Part shown: positions 1 to 7,739 of the stretch, piece after piece
How positions within the stretch are numbered: the stretch's first letter is position 1
Layout: every line of letters begins with the position of its first letter
Assembly: GCA_025458755.1 (NCBI GenBank)
Contig: JALORT010000042.1
Location: 1-11,149 of the forward strand
DNA length: 11,149 bases
From: Methylotetracoccus sp.
Lineage (GTDB): Bacteria; Pseudomonadota; Gammaproteobacteria; Methylococcales; Methylococcaceae
Direction: 5' to 3'
Made by a program: the position numbers and the translations under genes
The notes under the pieces: generated by a model
The model's database searches: none
Seen by the model: only the letters and a program-made list of their open reading frames with translations
Told to the model about the DNA's origin: nothing

Positions 1-327
<327 letters not shown>

Positions 328-349
328 TCCTCACCTTCAGCGCGTCACG

Positions 350-1075
350 ATGAGCGCCGATGAGCTGTTCAAACACCCACGCTCGTTGATCGAAGACTTC
401 GACTTCGGGCCGCAAACGGCCCGTGTGTTCGACGATATGCTGGAACGATCGGTCCCGTTTTACGGCGAGATCCAGCGGATGATCGCCGAAATGGCCGCCG
501 CGATCGCAGCCGCCGGCACAACGCTCTACGACCTCGGCTGCTCGACCGGCACGACGCTGCGGACGCTCGATCGTGCTCTGCCGGCTGACATCCGGTTCGT
601 CGGCATCGACTCCTCGCCGGACATGCTCCAGCGGGCCGGCGCAAAGCTCTCCGCCCAAGGCTGTTCCCGGCCTATCGAACTGCTCTGCCTCGATCTCGAG
701 CGAGGCGTTCTGATCAAGGATGCCTCAGTAGTCGTGATGATCCTGACCCTGCAGTTCATCCGACCGCTGCGCCGCGAGGCAGTCGTCGCCGACATCGTCC
801 GCGGATTGAATGAAGGCGGGGCACTGATTCTGGTGGAGAAGGACTTGGGCGCCAACTCGACGGTCAACCGGCTGTTCATCGAGTATTACTACGATTTCAA
901 ACGGCGTAACGGCTACAGCGACACGGAAATCGCACAAAAACGGGAATCCCTGGAAAACGTACTGATCCCCTACCACTACGCGGAAAATCAGGACTTGTTG
1001 CTGCGGCAAGGGTTTCGGGTCTGCGAACCCTTTTTCCGCTGGTACAACTTCTGTGGAATACTGGCGCTGAAATAG
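350..1075 (+). CDS. cmoA: Carboxy-S-adenosyl-L-methionine synthase, CmoA family
   Basis: 241 residues, close to the 247 of E. coli CmoA. CmoA converts SAM and prephenate to carboxy-SAM, which CmoB uses to make 5-oxyacetyluridine at tRNA wobble position 34. The class I methyltransferase fold is visible: motif I DLGCSTG (61-67), acidic residues D87 and D115, then TLQF and the family-typical block DFKRRNGYSDTEIAQKRESL (182-201). Y38, D87, D115 and R198 match E. coli Y39, D89, D117 and R199 by my alignment from memory. The E. coli SAM-pocket Asn132 is Ile131 here. The start is the ATG at 350; no strong Shine-Dalgarno is visible. No cmoB lies beside it; the neighbours are pgi and yjgR. The family is clear, but exact CmoA activity is inferred; a CmoA-like methyltransferase with a different product is the alternative. 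Confidence 0.85.
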   Translation: MSADELFKHPRSLIEDFDFGPQTARVFDDMLERSVPFYGEIQRMIAEMAAAIAAAGTTLYDLGCSTGTTLRTLDRALPADIRFVGIDSSPDMLQRAGAKLSAQGCSRPIELLCLDLERGVLIKDASVVVMILTLQFIRPLRREAVVADIVRGLNEGGALILVEKDLGANSTVNRLFIEYYYDFKRRNGYSDTEIAQKRESLENVLIPYHYAENQDLLLRQGFRVCEPFFRWYNFCGILALK

Positions 1076-1160
1076 CAATCCGAAAAGCCGTTCGCGCCGA
1101 CGACGGTGCCAGCAGCACTCCGCAACATCCCTGAATCATCGAACTTTAGATTCTCCGACC

Positions 1161-1168
1161 GGAAAGGA
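1161..1168 (+). promoter_or_regulatory. Ribosome binding site deciding the yjgR start
   Basis: The purine-rich GGAAAGGA ends 9 bases before the ATG at 1178. The reading frame stays open upstream to a GTG at 1106, but that start has no such signal and would add 24 residues with no counterpart in E. coli YjgR. The site therefore favours ATG 1178. Confidence 0.6.
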
Positions 1169-1177
1169 CCCAAAGCG

Positions 1178-2635
1178 ATGTCGACACTCCTCCCCCTCGC
1201 GAAAGGCGCCGATGTGTTCGGCGTTCTGCCGGCCATGGCGAACCGGCATGGCCTGATCACTGGTGCCACCGGCACCGGCAAAACCATCACCCTGCGCGTC
1301 CTGGCGGAAGCCTTCAGCGGAATCGGCGTGCCGGTGGTCCTGGCCGACGTTAAAGGGGATCTTTCCGGTCTGGCCTTGCCGGGCACGCCTAATCCGAAGA
1401 TCGACGGCCGCGTCCGTGAACTTCAACTGGACGACTTCGCCTTTGCCGGTTTTCCGGTCGTCTTTTGGGATCTTTACGGTGAGCGCGGGCATCCGGTGCG
1501 GACGGCGATCTCCGACATGGGGCCGCTGCTGTTGTCACGGGTGCTCAATCTGAACGAAACCCAAGGCGGCTTGCTGAACCTGGTATTCCGCGTGGCCGAT
1601 GACCGCGGGCTGTTGCTGCTGGATTTCAAGGACCTACGCGCGCTGGTTCAGCATGTCGGTGATCACGCCGACGAGTTCAAGACCGAGTACGGCAATGTCT
1701 CGAAGGCCAGCATCGGCGCAATCCAGCGGGGCCTCTTGGTGTTGGAGGAACAGGGGGCCGAAAGCTTCTTCGGCGAACCGGCCCTGGACCTGGAAGACTT
1801 GATGCAGACGGCCGGCGATGGCCGGGGATGCATCAATATTCTGGCCGCCGACCGCCTAATCCATGCACCGAAGCTGTATGCCACCTTCCTGCTCTGGCTG
1901 CTCGCGGAGCTGTTCGATCGTCTGCCCGAGGTGGGCGATCCCGAGCAGCCGAGACTCGTCTTTTTCTTCGATGAGGCCCATCTGCTGTTCGAAGATGCGG
2001 CTCCGGCCCTGATGAGTAAGATCGAGCAGGTGGTTCGGCTGATCCGCTCGAAAGGCGTGGGCGTCTACTTTGTCACGCAGAATCCGGTCGACGTTCCTGA
2101 CAACGTTCTCGGTCAACTCGGCAATCGCGTACAGCATGCCCTGCGCGCCTATACGCCGAAAGACCAGAAGGCAGTGCGCGCTGCAGCCGAAACTTTTCGC
2201 CCCAATCCTGCGTTTAACGCGGAAACGGTGATTTCCGAGCTAGGGGTCGGCGAGGCCTTGGTGTCCTTTCTCGATGCGAAAGGACAACCAACCATGGTCC
2301 AGCGGGCGTCGGTGCTACCTCCCGCCAGCCGCCTCGAGCCCCTAACCGACACCGAGCGGGCCGCAGTGATCCGTAATTCCGTTCTGAGCGGAACTTACGA
2401 AAAGGCCGTCGATCGCGAATCGGCTTATGAGATTCTGCGGGCACGCGCACAGGAAGCGGTCGCCGCGGGAGAGGAATCCCGCGTAACCCGCACATCGACG
2501 TCCGGTCGGCGCACCGATACGGTGCTGGAGGCCTTCGCCAAGACCGCCGCCCGCTCGATGGCCAACTCGATCGGCAAGGAGCTGATGCGCGGGGTCTTGG
2601 GTTCGCTACTCGGCGGTACGAAGCGCCGCCGGTAA
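1178..2635 (+). CDS. yjgR: YjgR / DUF853 family HerA-like ATPase
   Basis: 485 residues from ATG 1178, near the 500 of E. coli YjgR, which it matches along its whole length. It is a cytoplasmic P-loop ATPase of the HerA/FtsK superfamily whose cellular role is not established. The Walker A motif is GATGTGKT (29-36), preceded by [10 protein letters not shown]. Walker B is [12 protein letters not shown] with D265 and E266. A sensor-like FVTQNP follows (Gln301), then the conserved [13 protein letters not shown] stretch. The C-terminus is short, basic and Gly-rich ([16 protein letters not shown]), as in E. coli, and is preceded by an Ala/Ser/Arg-rich, probably flexible linker. It lies 102 bases after cmoA and converges on the pyr operon. 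Unlike true HerA, no nurA-like nuclease is next to it. The family is certain, the function unknown. Confidence 0.93.
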   Translation: MSTLLPLAKGADVFGVLPAMANRHGLITGATGTGKTITLRVLAEAFSGIGVPVVLADVKGDLSGLALPGTPNPKIDGRVRELQLDDFAFAGFPVVFWDLYGERGHPVRTAISDMGPLLLSRVLNLNETQGGLLNLVFRVADDRGLLLLDFKDLRALVQHVGDHADEFKTEYGNVSKASIGAIQRGLLVLEEQGAESFFGEPALDLEDLMQTAGDGRGCINILAADRLIHAPKLYATFLLWLLAELFDRLPEVGDPEQPRLVFFFDEAHLLFEDAAPALMSKIEQVVRLIRSKGVGVYFVTQNPVDVPDNVLGQLGNRVQHALRAYTPKDQKAVRAAAETFRPNPAFNAETVISELGVGEALVSFLDAKGQPTMVQRASVLPPASRLEPLTDTERAAVIRNSVLSGTYEKAVDRESAYEILRARAQEAVAAGEESRVTRTSTSGRRTDTVLEAFAKTAARSMANSIGKELMRGVLGSLLGGTKRRR

Positions 2636-2849
2636 GCGGCGATGAGGCGCACGAGACCCTGAACGTTCGATTCTTGCCGCCGTCCGGCGGCATGAATGGA
2701 CCGGATGATGGTCCGAGTTCGTTGCGCTCCCGACACGGCAACCCTGGATCTCCCTCCCTCGTCCGCGCTCGTGTCGGAACAGCAGCCACTTTGCGCATCG
2801 GGATGCCGCGCCGTTTCCCGCCGTGATGCAGCAGAAACAAACCGCAAAA
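2636..2849. other. Convergent intergenic region with three inverted repeats
   Basis: This 214-base gap lies between the convergent ends of yjgR (+) and the dihydroorotase-like gene (-). I find no supported gene. It contains three inverted repeats in a row: 2676-2691 (7-bp GC stem), 2698-2714 (GGACC/GGTCC, 5 bp, 7-base loop) and 2730-2777 (CCGACACG/CGTGTCGG, 8 bp, 32-base loop). None is followed by a T-run on either strand. They may take part in termination of both converging transcripts. Confidence 0.5.
2676..2691. terminator. Possible bidirectional hairpin terminator
   Basis: GCCGCCG and CGGCGGC form a perfect 7-bp stem around a 2-base TC spacer (6 bp with a 4-base loop in practice), 40 bases after the yjgR stop. 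There is no T-tract on either side, so it is not a canonical intrinsic terminator. Its place between convergent genes is the main argument for the call. Confidence 0.3.
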
Positions 2850-4133
2850 TCATCCTTGGAACACCACTTTGCCGTCGACCAGCGTGCTAGTGACGCGCCC
2901 GATCATGGATTGCCCCCAAAATGGAGTGTTACGGCCGGCGCTCCGCCAGTTCGGGTCTTCCAGCCTCCAGCAGGCTCTCGGATCGAAAATGCAGAGATCC
3001 GCCGGGGCGCCGGGGTCGAGCCGGCCAGCCGGGAGTCCTAACATGCTTGCGGGGCCGCACGTAAGCCGGGCCAATGCTTCGGGGAGGGACAACACGCCTT
3101 CGTTGACCAGACGCAGTGTCAGAGGCAACAAGGTTTCCAGCGCAGCCATGCCGGGCTCCGTGGCGGCGAACACATCGAGCTTCGCGTCCAGATCATGCGG
3201 CTGATGATCCGAGCAGATGGCACCGATGACGCCTTCGGCCAGCGCCGACCGCAACCGCTCCCGATCGGTCACGGTACGCAGTGGCGGTTCCACATGACAC
3301 AAGGCATCGAAACCGTCCACATCCTCCTCGGTCAGGTGCAGCTGATGAATCGCCACGTCAGCACTGACCGGCAAGCCGCGCTGCTGCGCCTCGGCAATCA
3401 TCCGCGCTGCGCGAGCGCTGCTCAACCGGCCGAAGTGGGCGCGCACGCCGGTATGCTCGATCAGCGCCAGGGATTGCGCCACTGCGACCGTTTCGGCCGC
3501 TTCCGGAATGCCGGGTAAACCCAAACGTGTGGCAATCGAGCCCTCATGCGCACAACCGCGGTCACGCAGCGCTGGATCCTCGGGACGAAGAATCACCGGC
3601 AAACCACTGCTGACCGAATACTCGAATGCGCGTCGTAGCACGAGGCTACTGGCCAGAGGCACTGAGGCATTGCCGACCGCCGGGCACCCGGCATCCTTCA
3701 ACGCACTCATCTCACTGAGATCCGTGCCGTTGAGCCCGCGGGTCAGGGCGCCGATCGGCAACACGCGCAGCCTCGCCACCCGCTGGCCACGCTCCTTCAG
3801 CAGGCGTGCCACGGCGGGCGTATCGATGACCGGAATCGTATCGGGCGGCACGCAGAACGTGGTGATTCCGCCCGCCGCAGCGGCCGCGCCCTCGCTGGCC
3901 AAGGTCCCTTTGTGTTCCTGCCCCGGTTCCCTGACACGGACGCAAAGATCGACAAAACCAGGACTGACGATGCATCCGGGCACCGCCAGATCGCGGTCGG
4001 GCACAAAATCATCCGGTTGATACCCCACAGCGACGATCCTGCCGTCGGCAATACACAACGGACCGTCCCGATCGATCTGATTAGCCGGATCGATGATGCG
4101 ACCCCCTGAAATGCGAATACGTTCGTGATTCAA
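2850..4133 (-). CDS. pyrX: Non-catalytic dihydroorotase-like subunit (PyrC'/PyrX) of class A ATCase
   Basis: 427 residues, the size of class I dihydroorotases and close to Pseudomonas PyrC', which it resembles throughout. A real dihydroorotase binds zinc through an HxH pair after strand 1, a central Asp and two further His. Here the HxH site reads DLCVR (C64, R66), the SDDG-type Asp site reads GNASV (154-158), and the two later His positions are R183 and R236. Only the catalytic-base Asp, D309 in SDHQPH, remains. The protein is therefore probably inactive as an enzyme and acts as a structural partner of PyrB, as known for Pseudomonas class A ATCase. The start is a TTG at 4133, 25 bases after the pyrB stop, with AGGT 6 bases upstream; I see no in-frame ATG or GTG that fits better. 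It is the last gene of the minus-strand operon. Family identity is very secure, loss of catalysis likely. Confidence 0.9.
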   Translation of the reverse strand: MNHERIRISGGRIIDPANQIDRDGPLCIADGRIVAVGYQPDDFVPDRDLAVPGCIVSPGFVDLCVRVREPGQEHKGTLASEGAAAAAGGITTFCVPPDTIPVIDTPAVARLLKERGQRVARLRVLPIGALTRGLNGTDLSEMSALKDAGCPAVGNASVPLASSLVLRRAFEYSVSSGLPVILRPEDPALRDRGCAHEGSIATRLGLPGIPEAAETVAVAQSLALIEHTGVRAHFGRLSSARAARMIAEAQQRGLPVSADVAIHQLHLTEEDVDGFDALCHVEPPLRTVTDRERLRSALAEGVIGAICSDHQPHDLDAKLDVFAATEPGMAALETLLPLTLRLVNEGVLSLPEALARLTCGPASMLGLPAGRLDPGAPADLCIFDPRACWRLEDPNWRSAGRNTPFWGQSMIGRVTSTLVDGKVVFQG

Positions 4134-4158
4134 CGGTTGACCTGTGGGAAAGGGGACT

Positions 4159-5127
4159 CTACGCGCCGGCTTGTGTGGCCAGCGACAGAATGGCCATACG
4201 GACCGGGATCCCGAAGTTCACCTGCTGGAGAATGACCGAGTGAGGTCCGTCGGCCACCCGCGAATCGATCTCTACCCCGCGGTTGATCGGCCCCGGATGC
4301 ATCACGATCGCATCGGGCTTCGCCTTCGCCAAACGCGTTTCGGTCAAGCCGAAACGAGCGAAATACTCATGCTCGCTGGGAATGAATGCGCTGCTCATCC
4401 GTTCCTTCTGCAAGCGCAGCATCATGATCACATCCACACCTTCGAGTCCCTGATCCAAGTCGCTGACGGCCCGCACCCCCAGCGTTTCCGGGTGCACCGG
4501 CAGCAGCGTACGCGGACCGATCACCCGGATCTCGCTGACACCCAACGTGCGCAGCGCCAAGATCTCGGACCGGGCCACACGGGAATGCAGGACGTCGCCG
4601 ACCAGGGCGACTTTCAGCGGTGCGAAATCGCCTTTCATGCGGCGGATCGTAAACATATCGAGCATGGCCTGGGTCGGGTGCGCGTGTCGGCCATCGCCGG
4701 CGTTGATCACACTGATGTGCGGCGCGACCTGGCCGGCAATGAAATGCGCGGCACCGCTCTCGGCATGACGCACCACGAACATGTCCACCTGCATCGCTTC
4801 AATGTTCCGAATCGTGTCCAGCAGGCTTTCGCCCTTCGCCGTCGCGGACGTCGCAATGTTGATATTCAGCACATCCGCCGACAGTCGCTTGGCCGCCAAC
4901 TCGAAGGTGGTCCGGGTGCGCGTGCTGGTTTCGAAAAACAGGTTGACCACCGTCTTGCCCCGAAGCAACGGGACCTTTTTGACAGCCTGCCGCGTCACGC
5001 TGGTGAACGACTCGGCGGTGTCCATGATGCGGACCAGCAAGCTGCGGCTCAAACCCTCGATCGAAAGGAAATGCCGCAGGTTGCCCGAGGAATCCAGTTG
5101 CAGCGTTGTGGCATTGGCCGCGCACAT
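4159..5127 (-). CDS. pyrB: Aspartate carbamoyltransferase catalytic subunit
   Basis: 322 residues. It joins carbamoyl phosphate and aspartate to carbamoyl aspartate, the first committed step of pyrimidine synthesis, in the cytoplasm. The carbamoyl-phosphate loop FFETSTRTR spans 64-72; other conserved sites are K99 in TAKGES, R120 in VVRH, HPTQ (150-153) and the late HPGPINRG (277-284). About 15 extra N-terminal residues precede the part aligned with E. coli PyrB, a feature of the Pseudomonas-type (class A) enzymes, where the extension carries nucleotide regulation. No pyrI regulatory chain is nearby, and the next gene is the pseudo-dihydroorotase; both fit a class A dodecamer. ATG 5127 lies 6 bases after the pyrR stop, and its Shine-Dalgarno GAGGTG overlaps the end of pyrR, implying translational coupling. 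Very secure. Confidence 0.97.
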   Translation of the reverse strand: MCAANATTLQLDSSGNLRHFLSIEGLSRSLLVRIMDTAESFTSVTRQAVKKVPLLRGKTVVNLFFETSTRTRTTFELAAKRLSADVLNINIATSATAKGESLLDTIRNIEAMQVDMFVVRHAESGAAHFIAGQVAPHISVINAGDGRHAHPTQAMLDMFTIRRMKGDFAPLKVALVGDVLHSRVARSEILALRTLGVSEIRVIGPRTLLPVHPETLGVRAVSDLDQGLEGVDVIMMLRLQKERMSSAFIPSEHEYFARFGLTETRLAKAKPDAIVMHPGPINRGVEIDSRVADGPHSVILQQVNFGIPVRMAILSLATQAGA

Positions 5128-5133
5128 GGGAAC

Positions 5134-5673
5134 TCACACCTCATGAACGACGAGACACAGCGGCCTGGGACCGGTCAGCTTGATCCTCTGATTCGGCGTC
5201 AGTGCGATCCGCAGTCCGATTCGATCCGCCTGTATGGGAATCTGCCGGCCGTTGCGCTCGATTAGCACCCCCAGTACGACTTGGGCCGGTCTCCCGTAAT
5301 CGAAAATCTCGTTCAGCGCAGCACGGATCGTGCGTCCCGTATGGAGTACGTCATCGATCAATAGGATGTCGCGCCCCTCGACACGAAACGGAAGCGTGCT
5401 AGGGCCGACCCGCGGCTGAATGCCGACCTGCGAAAAGTCGTCGCGGTAGAACGAAATGTTCAATAGTCCCAGCGGTTCTTTGATGCCCAGACGGGCAGCC
5501 AGTCGCTCCGCGATCCACGCCCCACCGGTTCGAATTCCGATCATCGCGGGGTGGTCGATGCCTCTCTGCGCGATTTCCTGCCGCAGCCCCGCCTCCAGGC
5601 GAGTCAGCAAAGACTCCACATCCAGCTCTTGGACGGTCAAAGTTCCGGCAGTGCCTTGGGGTGATTCAGACAT
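5134..5673 (-). CDS. pyrR: PyrR: pyr regulator / uracil phosphoribosyltransferase family
   Basis: 179 residues from ATG 5673. PyrR proteins are type I phosphoribosyltransferases; in Bacillus PyrR binds pyr mRNA to cause attenuation and makes UMP from uracil and PRPP. The PRPP-binding motif is LLIDDVLHTGRT (104-115); SFYRDDF (74-80) and the FDYGRPAQV stretch (124-132) are also family-typical. The tail LTGPRPLCLVV resembles Pseudomonas PyrR more than Bacillus. ATG 5673 gives an ATGTCTGA overlap with the yqgF stop, the same arrangement used by yqgF itself; an in-frame ATG at 5682 would add three residues. Neither start has a clear Shine-Dalgarno. It stands directly before pyrB with no space for a leader, so classical attenuation of pyrB at this spot is not possible. 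Family certain; a regulatory role here is inferred. Confidence 0.93.
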   Translation of the reverse strand: MSESPQGTAGTLTVQELDVESLLTRLEAGLRQEIAQRGIDHPAMIGIRTGGAWIAERLAARLGIKEPLGLLNISFYRDDFSQVGIQPRVGPSTLPFRVEGRDILLIDDVLHTGRTIRAALNEIFDYGRPAQVVLGVLIERNGRQIPIQADRIGLRIALTPNQRIKLTGPRPLCLVVHEV

Positions 5674-6130
5674 TGCTCTCATCGAGCCAGGTTTGAAGAA
5701 TGACTTGCGCCGCCCATTCGTCCTTCACGTCGCTAAAGGCCAGCTTGGACCCGCGCGGCTCGGCGAAATAGCGCCGCCGCGAATCGGCCGTCGACAGGGT
5801 TTCGTCGATCGTCACCACCGGAAGCCGGTAACGCTTTTGCAAATGCCCACAGAACCGTCGGGTCTCTTCCGTGACCGGATTGTCGCGCCCCTCCGGATGA
5901 CGGGAGAGACCGACCACGAACAGCGCGGGACGCCACGTGACTACCGTTTCCGAGATCGTCTTCCACGGTTCGCCCGCATTGCCGACACGGATGGTACAAA
6001 GCGGCACAGCAGTACCGGTCACCCGTTGTCCGATGGCCAATCCTATGCGCTTGGTGCCAAAATCGACACCGATCACGACGCCGGCCGCAACCGTCGCCGT
6101 CTTCTCAATAGATTGCTCCGAATCAGGCAT
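5666..6130 (-). CDS. yqgF: YqgF/RuvX pre-16S rRNA nuclease (Holliday-junction-resolvase fold)
   Basis: 154 residues, a usual length for the family. YqgF (RuvX, YrrK) has an RNase H-like fold; the E. coli protein processes the 5' end of 16S rRNA, and other members were described as Holliday junction resolvases. The catalytic acids are visible: D23 in GVDFGTKRIGLAIG, E110 in TIDETLST and D137 in VKDEWAAQVIL. The region VVGLSRHPEG (72-81) differs from the common VVGLPLNMDG form but keeps its frame. ATG 6130 overlaps the algH stop by 8 bases (ATGCCTGA), implying coupled translation. Pairing with algH/yqgE upstream is conserved in many gammaproteobacteria. Identity is secure; the choice between the two proposed activities cannot be settled from sequence. 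Confidence 0.94.
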   Translation of the reverse strand: MPDSEQSIEKTATVAAGVVIGVDFGTKRIGLAIGQRVTGTAVPLCTIRVGNAGEPWKTISETVVTWRPALFVVGLSRHPEGRDNPVTEETRRFCGHLQKRYRLPVVTIDETLSTADSRRRYFAEPRGSKLAFSDVKDEWAAQVILQTWLDESNV

Positions 6131-6689
6131 GGCCGGCTGATGCGGTCAACAGCGAGATATCGACTCCCACCGATTCCGCCGCCGCCTTCCAGCGCTGACG
6201 AGCCGGCGACTCGAACATAATCGCCATGTCGGCCGGGACGTTCAGCCAGGCGTTCTCCAGAATCTCTCGCTCGAGCTGGCCCTTGCCCCAACCCGCGTAG
6301 CCCAGCGCCACCAACACCTTGGACGGACCGTTCCCGGACCCTATAGCCTCGAGAATATCGCGTGATGTCGTCAGCGCGACGGACTCGGAAACCTGCATGG
6401 TCGAATCCCACTGGCCCCCTGGCTCGTGTAGCACGAAACCGCGTTCGCGATGAACCGGTCCACCAAAATACACCTGCAAGTGCTCGACGGCCTGCTCGCG
6501 GACCTCGATGCTCATTTGCTCCATCACTTCGCCCAACGTCAGATCGGATGGACGGTTGATGATGATTCCGAGCGCTCCTTCCGGCCCATGCTGACACAGA
6601 TAGGTCACGGTTTTGGCAAAGGTCGGGTCGGCCATTCCTGGCATCGCGACCAAAAACTGGTTGGTGAGGTTCGCTGTTTCGATAGTCAT
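6123..6689 (-). CDS. algH: AlgH/YqgE family protein (DUF179)
   Basis: 188 residues, typical for DUF179. The family hallmarks are present: NQFLVAMPGMADPTFAKTV (10-28), the CQHGPEGALGIIINRP stretch (32-47), YFGGPV followed by RGFVLHE (74-88), and LGYAGWGKGQLE (129-140). It is a soluble cytoplasmic protein. AlgH was linked to alginate production in Pseudomonas, but the biochemical function of the family is not known. The start ATG 6689 lies 42 bases after the tonB stop with no good Shine-Dalgarno; the best purine run (GGAAAA) is about 14 bases too far upstream. The next gene, yqgF, overlaps it by 8 bases. Family assignment is very secure, function open. Confidence 0.95.
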   Translation of the reverse strand: MTIETANLTNQFLVAMPGMADPTFAKTVTYLCQHGPEGALGIIINRPSDLTLGEVMEQMSIEVREQAVEHLQVYFGGPVHRERGFVLHEPGGQWDSTMQVSESVALTTSRDILEAIGSGNGPSKVLVALGYAGWGKGQLEREILENAWLNVPADMAIMFESPARQRWKAAAESVGVDISLLTASAGHA

Positions 6690-6731
6690 AAGGTTGTTGA
6701 TTTTCCGGCCCCAAAGCGTCGCGAACCGCCG

Positions 6732-7739
6732 TCAAGGCATGGTAGCAAAATGATTGTCATTGAAAAACCGCCACGTCCGGGTGATCCACAGCACGTCGTA
6801 GTCCTTAGTCAGCTCGGCCGGAAACGCGGAAAATGGCGCTGCCAACCGCACTATGCGAATCGCCGCCTGATCGAGTTCTTCGTAGCCGGAAGACTTTCTC
6901 ACCTGTATGCCGTGGATCGTTCCGTCGGCATTGACGCCCACCGACAGCATCAGTGCGCCGGTGAGGTTTCTCCGGCGTGCATCTTCAGGGTAGTTCATGT
7001 TGCCAACCCGTTCGACTTTGTCTTGCCACGCCCGTTCGTACGCCGCAGCGGCGATACGGTTCGACGCCACTTTTTCGATCTTTCCCGTTCGCGGTGGCTC
7101 CGCTGCCTCCGACGGCAGGGCCTTGGTGTATTCGGCCGACCATTCACTGATCTGTTGTCCAAGGGCCGCTGCGGTCAAACGCACCGGCGCCGCTGATTCC
7201 CCACTGTTGCCCTCCCCGCCGGCCGCCTCGCGTCGGCGCTGCCGGTCCGATAGGCCGGCGCCGGGTACGGCTGAATCAGACGTTGCCTTCAACAGGGGTG
7301 GGCCTTCCTCCGGTTCGGATTTTGCCGACTCCAGATCAGTGGCAGCGGTCCCATCGCGATCCTTCGGCTGCAGAGGCGGCGACGCGCGAGACGTTCGCTG
7401 TGATCGCAGCGCCGGCGCCGGATCGGCATCGTTCCGCCGATTCCAACCGGATACATGTTGCGGCGGGGTTGCGTGGCGTTGAACGGGTGCGGCAGCGGGC
7501 GGCGGGATAATAATGGACTGCTCGTTGAATGCCGCGTGTTCCTGGCCCACAGATGTAGGCGCAGGCGGTGGATTGGCCTCGATGATCTCGGGAAGCAGGG
7601 ACACTTCCAACATGGTTGGAGTTGCCGCCGGCCGCTGTACGAGCTCGGCCCGAAAACCGAAGATCGTTGCGGCGTGAACAATAATCGCCAGCAACAACCA
7701 CGGGCTAAAGTCTCTGGCCACGTTATTCTGACTTAACAT
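6732..7739 (-). CDS. tonB: TonB-family energy-transducing protein
   Basis: 335 residues with the TonB plan: a short cytoplasmic N-terminus, one membrane segment (about 13-29), a long periplasmic linker rich in Pro, Ala, Glu and Arg (about 40-230), and a C-terminal TonB domain (about 240-328) with NYPEDARRRNLTG and the VNADGTIHGIQVRKSSGYEELD stretch. TonB proteins pass energy from ExbB-ExbD to outer membrane receptors. In the membrane helix the His of the TonB SxxxH motif is kept (H22), but the Ser position is Ala18. No exbB, exbD or receptor gene is nearby; instead the gene sits between gshB and algH, as in Pseudomonas, where this paralogue (TonB3) was linked to twitching motility rather than iron. 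ATG 7739 directly follows the gshB TGA with no gap. The family is clear, the physiological partner unknown. Confidence 0.9.
   Translation of the reverse strand: MLSQNNVARDFSPWLLLAIIVHAATIFGFRAELVQRPAATPTMLEVSLLPEIIEANPPPAPTSVGQEHAAFNEQSIIIPPPAAAPVQRHATPPQHVSGWNRRNDADPAPALRSQRTSRASPPLQPKDRDGTAATDLESAKSEPEEGPPLLKATSDSAVPGAGLSDRQRRREAAGGEGNSGESAAPVRLTAAALGQQISEWSAEYTKALPSEAAEPPRTGKIEKVASNRIAAAAYERAWQDKVERVGNMNYPEDARRRNLTGALMLSVGVNADGTIHGIQVRKSSGYEELDQAAIRIVRLAAPFSAFPAELTKDYDVLWITRTWRFFNDNHFATMP

Noticed and set aside
2214..2840. 208-codon open frame on the minus strand
   Set aside because: Mostly antisense to yjgR, very rich in Arg and Pro, with no recognisable domain. Its end in the intergenic gap is not enough to support a gene.
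5128..5133. PyrR-dependent attenuator between pyrR and pyrB
   Set aside because: Only 6 bases separate the genes and the pyrB ribosome site overlaps the pyrR end, so no leader or terminator fits.
4144..5265. 373-codon open frame on the plus strand
   Set aside because: It lies antisense to pyrB and the end of pyrR, is rich in His, Arg and Gln as expected for a mirror frame in GC-rich DNA, and matches no family I know. pyrB is unmistakable on the other strand.
5456..6220. 254-codon open frame on the plus strand
   Set aside because: It crosses three genes (pyrR, yqgF, algH) in antisense and shows no domain.
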